Shown here piece after piece: positions 19,201 through 25,967 of a DNA stretch of 64,000 bases. Source of the stretch: Dysgonomonas sp. UBA7710. GTDB taxonomy: Bacteria > Bacteroidota > Bacteroidia > Bacteroidales > Dysgonomonadaceae. Location: positions 26,911 to 90,910 of the forward strand of contig NZ_DLFW01000004.1 of assembly GCF_002482385.1 (NCBI RefSeq). The letters are read 5' to 3'. The translations under genes and the position numbers were made by a program. Below the pieces are notes generated by a model that did no database searches, was not told the DNA's origin, and saw nothing but the letters and a program-made list of their open reading frames with translations. Position 1 is the stretch's first letter; every line of letters begins with the position of its first letter.

Positions 19201-20393
19201 AGGATGAAAATGTAAGGGGAGCGTTGAGTAAATATTTTGAAATCTCGGTAACGGATAATGGTATAGGTATCGATAAGGATAAAATAGAGCAGATTTTTGA
19301 GCGGTTCTATCAGATCAGCAACGATTTTACAAATTCTAATTTCGGAACAGGTATAGGTTTGCATCTCTCTAAGTCCTTAGTGGAGCTGCATCATGGAACC
19401 ATTTTCGCCGAAAACAGGCCGGGCATGCCGGGTACCCGTTTTATAATACGGCTGCCTTTGGGTAGCGACCATCTGATAGCCAAGGAACTGGAAAATGGAG
19501 AAGAGTATAAAGTTGCGCCCGACAGGATTTCTCCTGCATATGTTTCAAATGAACTGCTGAATAAAATAGACTTTGAAGGCGGTGATAAAAGAATAAAACC
19601 CCGGACAAAATACAGGATTCTGGTGGTTGAAGATGAAGATGAAATCCGGGAGTATATCAAGGATGAACTGTCGTCTGAATACCGGGTTACAGTGAGTGAG
19701 AATGGAAAAGAAGCTCTTGATCTGATACTGACAGAAAAACCCGATCTGATTATCAGTGATGTGATGATGCCGGAAATGGATGGTATAACACTTTCACGTA
19801 AAGTGAAACAGAATATAAATATAAATCATATACCCATCATCCTGCTCACGGCAAAATCGACTCCTGAAAATAAAATAGAAGGTCTCGATATAGGGGCGGA
19901 TGCTTACGTTTCCAAACCTTTCAATACAGAGTTGCTGAAAAGTACAGTAGCCAATCTGATTGAAAACAGGGAGCGGCTGAAGAGTAAATTCAGCGGACAA
20001 CAACAGCCCGAGGATAGAATACAAAAAATAGAACTGAAGTCTTCGGATGAGATACTTATGCAACGTATCATGAAGATTATAAATGAAAATCTTTCCAACC
20101 CCGAACTGAATGTGGAGATGTTAGCCGTGAATGTCGGAATGAGCCGTGTACATATGCATCGCAAACTGAAAGAACTGACAAACCAGTCGGCCCGCGATTT
20201 TATAAAGGGTATCCGGTTGCGGCAGGCGGCAGCGCTGCTCTCAGGAAAGAAACTGACGATTTCGGAAGTAGCCTATGCAATAGGGTTTTCTAATCTTTCT
20301 CATTTTTCTAACTCATTCAGGGAATTCTATGGAATGTCGCCAAAAGAGTATCTGGCGGCACATCTTTCCCCGCCCCCGTCAAATGAGGAGTAA
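16269..20393 (+). CDS. hybrid two-component system sensor-regulator (HTCS)
   Basis: 1374 residues from the ATG at 16269. An upstream in-frame ATG at 16200 exists, but the signal peptide (MTTKNTRIKAFVLICIF onward, ending IFSQ) and the promoter favour 16269. Order: periplasmic two-blade beta-propeller made of Reg_prop repeats (motif WIGTxxGLN-like, many copies), Y_Y_Y domain (about 700-770), transmembrane helix (YAAYAVLSVLLVLFIANYIYA), and HisKA (ISHEIRTPM, His near 843). Then come HATPase (NAFKYTPDNGNI, GTGIGLHLSK), receiver (ISDVMMPEMDG, Asp near 1164) and an AraC-type DNA-binding domain. HTCS proteins bind an oligosaccharide in the periplasm and switch on the adjacent PUL. Being divergent from susC, it very probably controls the xylan-type PUL. 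Confidence 0.95.
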   Translation: MTTKNTRIKAFVLICIFSLVANSYIFSQIGRFYSPDEDLSNSLINQVYQDRKGFVWIATENGLNKFDGMKFNIYKHSSEDSTSLKNNYVRTIFEDSSGNFWVGCINGLMKYDWATNSFREIKMYKDGNLVSPHITRMIEARNGDIWVATSGQGIFFIKKGEREFHANLQLTNLLVSNYLNSIFEDSKGNLWIGSENNGLNLYNPVTNQIKAFTAPANISSNNISSITEDKQGNIYVGTLTGGLNKYNEQTKIFEAIGADNNTQLLIKDLLLTKENILYIGTDGQGLKLYNRERNIVEDYKITSAPFDFSKGKVHSILQDRDNNLWLGIFQKGIIFIPGTEKKFDYYGFKSLKNNPIGSSSVMSIYKDKEGITWVGTDNEGIYGINNRGERVAHFMQTSLFSSISNIILSIFEDSNNNMWVGSYTKGLAKLNRKTGNCEYIPELLNEKIYCIAEDSEKNLLIGTYGSGFFRLNLASGKMTHYESRKSENDDFSIDELSNDWINDILFDSEGLIWIAHYKGVSCYNPKKNTFLNYLNQNTILPHTVAYTLFEDKTGNIWIGTSDGLNIFNKKEQSVKSYSTRDGLPNNVICGIREDNERNIWISTYFGISKFIVSENRFINYYTGDGLQGNEFTRGAKFEDAAGKIYFGGIYGVTSFYPKDITEAKKELKVLVTDFFLFNRAVKMGDKSGGNEIVSTSVMDADQFTLAYNDNTFSIEFSALEFSNPERIVYQYMIEEISQDWLNSYPGMGRVTYTNLNPGTYTFKLRAKDHDNYSDVKTIRIIITPPWYQSPWAYAAYAVLSVLLVLFIANYIYARIRHRQEEMRRQHLEQINEAKLQFFINISHEIRTPMTLIINPLEKLLSENKDQKLQKTYVMIYRNGLRILRLINQLMDIRKLDKGQMQLHFRETDIIGFIDDLMMTFEYSAQRKNINFNFRHEVDRLNVWIDLNNFDKVLLNIISNAFKYTPDNGNITIDLSTGQDENVRGALSKYFEISVTDNGIGIDKDKIEQIFERFYQISNDFTNSNFGTGIGLHLSKSLVELHHGTIFAENRPGMPGTRFIIRLPLGSDHLIAKELENGEEYKVAPDRISPAYVSNELLNKIDFEGGDKRIKPRTKYRILVVEDEDEIREYIKDELSSEYRVTVSENGKEALDLILTEKPDLIISDVMMPEMDGITLSRKVKQNININHIPIILLTAKSTPENKIEGLDIGADAYVSKPFNTELLKSTVANLIENRERLKSKFSGQQQPEDRIQKIELKSSDEILMQRIMKIINENLSNPELNVEMLAVNVGMSRVHMHRKLKELTNQSARDFIKGIRLRQAAALLSGKKLTISEVAYAIGFSNLSHFSNSFREFYGMSPKEYLAAHLSPPPSNEE

Positions 20394-20526
20394 ACTCAGA
20401 TGAAGTATGGAATAGCCCTGTTTTTGATTTTATTCTTTCAGATTTTTTCGTTTCAAAGCTCCTTTTAGAAGAAAAAATCATTCCTGTGAAATGATTTTAA
20501 TAAGCTTAAAACAGGTTCCATTATAA

Positions 20527-20634
20527 AATATTATTAACATCGCCAATCAGGCAGAAATCGAAGGTATAAATGATACGGTTTTTACGCAGAAGACGATCAT
20601 AGATTATATACGTGTTTATAAGCAAGTTGAATAA
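20527..20634 (+). pseudogene. C-terminal remnant of a GH16-like (concanavalin-fold) enzyme
   Basis: A 35-codon open stretch begins after a stop codon and ends at TAA 20632-20634. It has no start codon. The reading ends TIIDYIRVYKQVE, which matches the usual last beta-strand of GH16 laminarinase-type enzymes (consensus DYVRVYQ), preceded by a TVFTQ-like strand. Nothing upstream continues the fold, so it looks like the tail of a deleted gene. The rest of 20394-20720 shows no gene. Confidence 0.5.
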
Positions 20635-20720
20635 ATAATGAATGTCCTGTCTTCGTATAAAGGAAGAAAAATCGCTAAAACTTTACTATTAATGCGTGGT
20701 TAAATAAACTATCCGGCATT

Positions 20721-20751
20721 TTTGTTTGTTTAGTTAAAGAAATTATCTTTG
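20721..20751 (+). promoter_or_regulatory. Bacteroidetes-type promoter of the histone-like gene
   Basis: TTTG (20721-20724), 19-nt spacer, TATCTTTG (20744-20751): an ideal -33/-7 pair. Start of transcription is expected near 20758, about 16 nt before the ATG. Confidence 0.75.
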
Positions 20752-20773
20752 TACAAATTTAAAAAAAAGTAAA

Positions 20774-20947
20774 ATGAAAAATTTAGTAGAAAAATTACAC
20801 AAGGATTTTGCAGACTTTGCTAAAGATGCAGCTGCGCAGGTTGAGAGTGGAAACAAAGCAGCTGGACAGAGAGCAAGAAAAGTATCTCTTGAAATCGAAA
20901 AAGCTTTGAAAGAATTCCGCAAGAAATCTATTGAAGCAACAAAATAA
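20774..20947 (+). CDS. histone H1-like (Hc1 family) small basic protein
   Basis: A 57-aa ORF, lysine and alanine rich, reading MKNLVEKLHKDFADFAKDAA at the start and ending KALKEFRKKSIEATK. It matches the short Hc1/histone H1-like proteins common in Bacteroidales (about 58 aa, with the conserved AQVESGNKAAGxRARK segment). These are thought to bind DNA or condense the nucleoid. It has its own strong promoter and a terminator, so it is a single-gene unit. High expression is likely from the promoter quality. Confidence 0.85.
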   Translation: MKNLVEKLHKDFADFAKDAAAQVESGNKAAGQRARKVSLEIEKALKEFRKKSIEATK

Positions 20948-20972
20948 TAAAAGCAATAGCATTTATTAAAAA

Positions 20973-21007
20973 ACAGGATAGTTCAATGGATTATCCTGTC
21001 TTTTTAT
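20973..21007 (+). terminator. rho-independent terminator after the histone-like gene
   Basis: ACAGGATA at 20973-20980 pairs with TATCCTGT at 20992-20999 (8 bp, 11-nt loop), followed by CTTTTTAT. It also faces the end of murF. Confidence 0.75.
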
Positions 21008-21036
21008 AGTGGTCCTTCGAAACGTATATTTGCAAT

Positions 21037-22323
21037 TTAAAGAACGTCGATACACCTTTCCAGTTGCACTCCCCGTGAGCCTTTAAGCAGTATATAGCTG
21101 TCTTCGATAGGGTTCTCTTTCAGATAATACTTTAAACTGTCCAGATCCTTGAAACGGGGATAATCGGTTGTAATACGACTAAAATTATCTCCTACGAATA
21201 TAACCCTGTCAAAATTGTGGTGGGATACATAGTCGGCTACTTTCTGATGTTCTAAATCCGTGTCCGGGCCTAGTTCTTTCATGTCACCCAAAATCAGGAC
21301 TTTGTGATTTACGTCCATGTGATCGAAGTTTTCAAGGGCTGCATGCATACTTGTCGGATTTGCATTATATGCATCTATGATGAGCATATTCTTATCCGTT
21401 TCTTTTAGCTGCGAGCGGTTGTTCGTAGGTTGATATTCTTCAATCGCTTTACATATTAAGGAGGCTTTTACTCCCAGATATTTGCCTATTGTGATCGCTG
21501 CTAATGCATTGGATAGATTGTACTCTCCGATAAGATTAGTCTTAACCTTATTGCGTCTGCTGCCGAATTTCCATTCAAATTCGAGGAATGGTCTTATAGA
21601 TAACACTTTTCCGGATATAAACAAGTCCTCTTCCAACCCGTAATATATTGACGTAATACCTTCCGACATTTCCCGTAGCAGGGAATTGTCATAGTCGATA
21701 AAGATTTTACCATCCCTTGTACTTCTGATATACTCGTATAATTCTCCTTTGGCTTTGATTACATTTTCATATGAACCGAAGCCCTCTATATGAGCATGGC
21801 CGATATTGGTAATGACTCCATAATTGGGCATAGCCATTTCCGAAAGCACTTTTATCTCTCCTACATGGCTGGCTCCCATTTCTATAATGGCTATTTCATG
21901 TTCCTTCTTTATGCGGAGCAGGGTGAGAGGTACCCCGATATGATTATTCAGGTTGCCCTGAGTGGCAAGAACATTGTATTCCTGAGATAAGACAGAGGTA
22001 ATCAGTTCCTTGGTGGTTGTTTTACCATTTGTTCCGGTTATACCTATCACCGGGGTCTTTAGTTGTTTGCGGTGGTGGTTTGCCAGTTTTTGCAATGTGT
22101 CGAGACAATCTTCTACTAATATAATATTCGGGCGTGTAGCATATTTGGGTTCATCTACAATGGCATAACTACATCCCGAATCTATTGCTTTTTCGGCATA
22201 TTCATTTCCATTAAAATTGGCGCCTTTCAGTGCAAAAAAAATAGAATCTTTTGGGCTGTTGCGTGTATCTGTTGAAACTTCCGGATATTGTTTGTAAATT
22301 TTATACAGTTCAGATATCTCCAT
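21037..22323 (-). CDS. murF: UDP-N-acetylmuramoyl-tripeptide--D-alanyl-D-alanine ligase
   Basis: A 428-aa Mur ligase. An N-terminal UDP-MurNAc-binding domain (DTRNSPKDSIFFALKGANFNGN) is followed by the ATP-binding central domain with GITGTNGKTTTKE (P-loop about residues 95-107), EMGASHVGEI and NIGHAHIEGFGS. The C-terminal domain has LIIDAYNANPTSM and ILGDMKELG. MurF adds the D-Ala-D-Ala dipeptide to the UDP-MurNAc-tripeptide in the cytoplasm, the last soluble step of peptidoglycan precursor synthesis. It stands alone rather than in a dcw cluster, as is common for Bacteroidales murF. Length is normal. Confidence 0.96.
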   Translation of the reverse strand: MEISELYKIYKQYPEVSTDTRNSPKDSIFFALKGANFNGNEYAEKAIDSGCSYAIVDEPKYATRPNIILVEDCLDTLQKLANHHRKQLKTPVIGITGTNGKTTTKELITSVLSQEYNVLATQGNLNNHIGVPLTLLRIKKEHEIAIIEMGASHVGEIKVLSEMAMPNYGVITNIGHAHIEGFGSYENVIKAKGELYEYIRSTRDGKIFIDYDNSLLREMSEGITSIYYGLEEDLFISGKVLSIRPFLEFEWKFGSRRNKVKTNLIGEYNLSNALAAITIGKYLGVKASLICKAIEEYQPTNNRSQLKETDKNMLIIDAYNANPTSMHAALENFDHMDVNHKVLILGDMKELGPDTDLEHQKVADYVSHHNFDRVIFVGDNFSRITTDYPRFKDLDSLKYYLKENPIEDSYILLKGSRGVQLERCIDVL

Positions 22324-22892
22324 GGCACTTTTAGATGATATTATTTTTTAATAACAACGTTTATTTCTCTATTATTGTTTGGTCTTTGTGTAAGTCTATA
22401 AGATAATTTAAGGCTATGCGAATATAACGTTAATTATTCATATCCCGAGTGTCTCTTAACGTTTTTTACTTTATGAAACAGTCAGGTTACATTCCTGTTT
22501 TTGCACCAATAATGCTATTTAATTGAGTGAATATTTATTACGTTTCATTTGCTATTTTCACAAAGAGAAAATAGCAGTTTTAATGTCATTTTATCTGATC
22601 GGTATCATTTTGTTTTTATCTAAGAATATTGCGCCAAAAGGCTTGCAAAGAACACAAAAACAAAGAATGGTTTTCGCTATATATTATTCATTTTTCGACT
22701 TTCTATTCATTACCCGATATTTGGCCCGGTCGATTTTTAATTCAAAGAACTAATAGCTGTCAACTAATGGCTGACTGCTATATATAGATAAAATTCCATG
22801 AAAAAAATACAATTTCGATTGACTTGATTTTCTTCTTTTTCCGGTTTTTTAGTTTGGGTTGAGTTCGGAAGTGATTACATCCGGTTTATAGT
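22324..22892. other. gene-free stretch upstream of murF
   Basis: I see no convincing gene. A 76-codon plus-strand ORF at 22523-22753 has no ribosome-binding signal or recognisable similarity and is rich in Phe, Ile and Lys as expected of random AT-rich DNA. The part at 22737-22820 resembles 25726-25800 (both contain TCAAAGAACTA, an AGCT-containing stretch and TATATAGATAAA), suggesting a diverged intergenic repeat. Confidence 0.5.
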
Positions 22893-22927
22893 TTTTCCAT
22901 AGCATATTCCGGATATGCTATGGAAAA
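22893..22927. repeat. 15-bp perfect inverted repeat with 5-nt loop
   Basis: TTTTCCATAGCATAT (22893-22907) and ATATGCTATGGAAAA (22913-22927) are exact reverse complements. In both directions the arm begins with T and ends with A, opposite to a normal terminator, so the element is not an obvious rho-independent terminator. It lies 53 bp beyond the end of the DUF1858 gene. Confidence 0.85.
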
Positions 22928-22979
22928 TATCATGGAAAGGGGGCCTTTAAGCTACTTGCAAATTCTTATTTAATAACTA

Positions 22980-23483
22980 TTATTCCTTTACGAAAAAATG
23001 ATCATTCTCCCGGCTCCAGACTTTAAAGCCTTTCGATTTTAGAATATCTATAATCGGTATAGGCTTAAATGGTGTAATTATCTGTAGTATCTGCTCACCT
23101 TCTAACTTCGACGACAGTTTCAGGATTTCCTGCATGGGACTCTCGCCTGATTCTATTACAGGGCGGGCATCGAACCGGAAGCTTATTTTACTTTCATCGA
23201 ACCAAACAGGTACGGCTGTATCTTCAATATTGTCTGTATCTGCATCCATTGCAATCTCCGATAATCCCGCGGCTTTCCTTAGTTTTTGAATTAGCAGAGG
23301 CGGGGAAATCCCTGCGACTCCTGCTGCCTGTTGCAATGATGTAACTTTGGCAATGGTACGGCGTAATACAGGATTTTTCAACTTAGAGAAAACCGGAGAT
23401 AATTCCATTAGTATATCTTCCAACTCAGGATAAGATTCCAATAGGTTGGCAACTTTGGTCTGAAGGTTGATATCCGTTTTCAT
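22980..23483 (-). CDS. DUF1858 / DUF2249 domain protein
   Basis: A 167-aa cytoplasmic protein. The N-terminal DUF1858-type region (residues 1-75: KVANLLESYPELEDILMELS, then AAGISPPLLIQKLRKAAG) is followed by a DUF2249-type domain (about 95-165; FDARPVIESGESPMQEI and a terminal KGFKVWSREND). Such proteins occur with hemerythrin/PAS proteins in anaerobes and are linked in the literature to nitrosative or redox stress (ScdA/RIC neighbourhoods). It starts 2 bp after the hemerythrin-PAS gene, so they are translated together. The exact role is not known. Confidence 0.75.
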   Translation of the reverse strand: MKTDINLQTKVANLLESYPELEDILMELSPVFSKLKNPVLRRTIAKVTSLQQAAGVAGISPPLLIQKLRKAAGLSEIAMDADTDNIEDTAVPVWFDESKISFRFDARPVIESGESPMQEILKLSSKLEGEQILQIITPFKPIPIIDILKSKGFKVWSRENDHFFVKE

Positions 23484-23485
23484 TG

Positions 23486-24718
23486 TTACTTTGTTCCATA
23501 AGATAACAGACGCTGGTCTCCTTCGAGTTTCCTTAAATCCGTTATATCCTGTGTAACCTCCATCACTCCCAGATATTCGCCGTCATTTCCTCGGAGTGCT
23601 GTATATTCAATATAGACGAAACGTCCCATAAACGAAGAGATCCAGAATGCTGCTACATTTTCTTTCCCGCTTTTGAAGTCATTGATGATTTGCTCTACAA
23701 TATGTACACTACCCGGAGGATGACAAAGGCGTACATCCCGGCCGATTATCGAGCGATTACGTTCAAAGACTTTTTTTGTACCGTGTGAGAAGAATTTCAC
23801 TTTATCATCTTTATCCACAAAAGTGACATCGACAGGCAATGTTTTGAATATTGTTTCCAGTTCTTTTGTAGTAAAGTTGCCCGAAGAGAGGTGTATAGCA
23901 TCTCCCTCTTTATAAGTGAGTTCCCCCACTTCTACTGATTCAGGAGCCCATTCCGTTTGCGGATCGTACAGACTGAACCCGAATTGTGGAGTTTCCTTGT
24001 ATATCTGGTACCAGTCTTTATCTGTAAGCGTATCGAGACACATTGGCAACAATATTTCTTCTTCCTTCATTATCATACCTTCGAGGGCGTCGATAGCAGG
24101 TAAAAGAATCAGCAGGATCAGGGTAGTGACTTCTCCGGCGGAAACATCTTTTGCCAGGAGAGCCTCATGGGCAGCCTTTAGCAATTCACGGGTTTCATCA
24201 TGTTTTCCCCACATTACTTTCGGAGGTCCGGTAATGCCCGCTTTTTCCAGGAATGGGAATAGGAGGTATTCCTTTCGTTTGTAATGTTTATCTACATCCG
24301 ACAGGTTATTGAAGACACCTTTGAGTTGTAAAAGATATTCTTTCACTTCTTCATCTTTCAACTTATTCCCTTTGTCAAATAAAGCTTTTGTCTTTTGGAT
24401 ATATTCTTCCAGTGCCCGATTCTCCCGCTTGAAGGTATCTACCGGATGCCCCGGCTGAACAACTTTTGCAGCGGATGTATCTATACTCCCGTCCAGTACA
24501 GCGGTGTGTATATCACAAAAGCGCAGGACTTCTTCTTCGGGTAAGCCTTCGGATATAAGTTCCTGTTCTACTTCTACTACTTCATTATAGGGAACAGAAC
24601 GCAATAGTTCGATTAACCGTTTCCGGACAATTTCGGGAGCTTCATTATTATGTAACTGAAGGATCAGATGCTTGAGCAACTCTTTCCTTTTCTGCGAATT
24701 ATTTATTACTTCACTCAT
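23486..24718 (-). CDS. DUF438 - hemerythrin - PAS domain protein
   Basis: A 410-aa cytoplasmic protein. The N-terminal DUF438 region (about 10-75; VPYNEVVEVEQELISEGLPE) is followed by a four-helix hemerythrin-like domain (about 90-235; candidate iron ligands in HYKRKEYLLFPFLE, WGKHDETRE and MIMKEEEILLPMCLD). A C-terminal PAS domain spans about 285-400 (DVTFVDKDDKVKFFSHGT, then GVMEVTQDIT). The combination suggests a di-iron oxygen or nitric-oxide binding sensor or repair protein. It is the middle gene of a cupin-hemerythrin-DUF1858 operon with near-zero spacing. The protein has no output domain of its own. Confidence 0.82.
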   Translation of the reverse strand: MSEVINNSQKRKELLKHLILQLHNNEAPEIVRKRLIELLRSVPYNEVVEVEQELISEGLPEEEVLRFCDIHTAVLDGSIDTSAAKVVQPGHPVDTFKRENRALEEYIQKTKALFDKGNKLKDEEVKEYLLQLKGVFNNLSDVDKHYKRKEYLLFPFLEKAGITGPPKVMWGKHDETRELLKAAHEALLAKDVSAGEVTTLILLILLPAIDALEGMIMKEEEILLPMCLDTLTDKDWYQIYKETPQFGFSLYDPQTEWAPESVEVGELTYKEGDAIHLSSGNFTTKELETIFKTLPVDVTFVDKDDKVKFFSHGTKKVFERNRSIIGRDVRLCHPPGSVHIVEQIINDFKSGKENVAAFWISSFMGRFVYIEYTALRGNDGEYLGVMEVTQDITDLRKLEGDQRLLSYGTK

Positions 24719-24720
24719 GG

Positions 24721-25047
24721 TTATCCTCTTATCATGGTTAATAACATTTTGAACCTTTCTACAGCAAATAAGGCATGTGAGATATTGGCAGGCATAATGA
24801 TGGTCTCCCCCTGTTTGAGCAATACGGGATTGCCACCGATTCTGATTTCTACTTCACCATCGAGTACCTGAACCATTGCATCGAATGGCGCTGTGTGTTC
24901 GCTCAAGCCCTGACCTTTGTCGAAAGAGAACAGGGTAATATTTCCTGCATTGCTTTTGAGTACTTGCTTACTGATAACTCCTCCGTCAGAATAATCGACG
25001 AGTTGGGATAAGTTTAAAACCGTTCCTTTTTCAAATATATTATTCAT
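24721..25047 (-). CDS. small cupin-domain protein
   Basis: A 108-aa single-cupin protein. Motif 1 is GQGLSEHTAPFDAMVQVLDGEV (shown in part: one His and the GEV ending) and motif 2 is LKQGETIIMPANISHALFA. Only some of the usual metal-binding histidines are present. It lies 2 bp upstream of the DUF438-hemerythrin-PAS gene, so it heads that operon. Cupins of this kind are often partners in redox or stress operons. The function is not identifiable. Confidence 0.82.
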   Translation of the reverse strand: MNNIFEKGTVLNLSQLVDYSDGGVISKQVLKSNAGNITLFSFDKGQGLSEHTAPFDAMVQVLDGEVEIRIGGNPVLLKQGETIIMPANISHALFAVERFKMLLTMIRG

Positions 25048-25884
25048 CTTCTTTATTGTTTTTAATTTGACAATGTGAAGGTATTAAGATAATAACAAGT
25101 AATCTGTCACATTTGTTACACTAAAGAGATTTAGGGCAAACGCATGAAAATTCACAACGTTTCAGAGAACAGCCATCAGTTAACAATGAATTTCACCCAA
25201 AGACGCTAAGGCGCAAAGTCTAATTATTACTCATCGCCGTATTTACGTTTATTAACTATGCTTAGTTAAAATCTGACATATCTGACACTTTTTTTACTAT
25301 TTTCATCTTGTCTATTTTGCATTCGTTAACTATGTATAGTTAAAAAGTAACAGAAGTAACAGGAATATCAGTGAACAGTTAGCAGCCATCAGTTAACAGT
25401 CATCAGTTCGTAATTTAAAAAACTTGACTTACCACTTATTACTTAAAACTTACTGCTCACTACTTGTTAAAAGGTAACACTATTTACAGTCAACAACTGG
25501 TAAGATGTAAAAACTTTGCGCCTTTGCGTGAAACAAAATAGGGCGCCTGCCAACCTGTAACTGTTAAAAGGTAACAAAAGTAACAGAAATATCAGTTAAC
25601 AGTCAACAACTTGTATCTTGTGTCTTGTCTACTCGTATCTCATATAACTTTCAACTTATTACTCAATACTTACTACTTATTAAAAGGTAACAAAGGTTAC
25701 ACTATTTCACTCATTTGCTAATTAATTTTTTCAAAGAACTACAAGCTAAAAGCTTACTATATAGATAAACTTTTTCTAAAAGATTCGATTTCTGTTTGCC
25801 TTAGAAGGGATTAATTATGAATAATAAGAATAACCCTGATTTCATTAATTATTTCATGAAGAATAAAATTTAGCCCCCAAAAGC
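25048..25884. repeat. gene-free, repeat-rich intergenic region
   Basis: No ORF is supported. The region is full of short degenerate repeats. CAGTTAACAGTCA-like units recur near 25165, 25370-25400 and 25590-25610, and AAAAGTAACAGAAGTAACAG-like units near 25345 and 25565. TTAACTA-N4-TAGTTAA palindromes lie at 25252-25269 and 25326-25343. An inverted pair ACTTTGCGCCTT/AAGGCGCAAAGT lies near 25208 and 25512. It looks like an accumulation of intergenic repeat elements rather than a decayed gene. Confidence 0.6.
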
Positions 25885-25927
25885 CCCCTAATACCTTAAT
25901 AAATATTTATTTAAACGGTATTAGGGG
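25885..25927 (-). terminator. hairpin terminator of the dextran PUL operon
   Basis: CCCCTAATACC (25885-25895) pairs with GGTATTAGGGG (25917-25927), an 11-bp perfect stem. On the minus strand it is followed by GCTTTTG. It lies 41 bp past the GH97 stop codon, at the end of the operon. Confidence 0.6.
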
Positions 25928-25967
25928 AATATTAAAAAAGTTTCCCGTATCTATAAAGGACGATTTC

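Noticed and set aside
22523..22753. 76-codon plus-strand ORF as a gene
   Set aside because: No ribosome-binding or promoter evidence, no recognisable similarity, composition as expected from AT-rich DNA.
22893..22927. Rho-independent terminator of the DUF1858 operon
   Set aside because: The stem is strong, but neither strand has a U-tract after it; the run of T precedes the stem instead.
25165..25700. CRISPR array in the repeat-rich intergenic region
   Set aside because: Units are short, degenerate, of several types and irregularly spaced; no cas genes are near.
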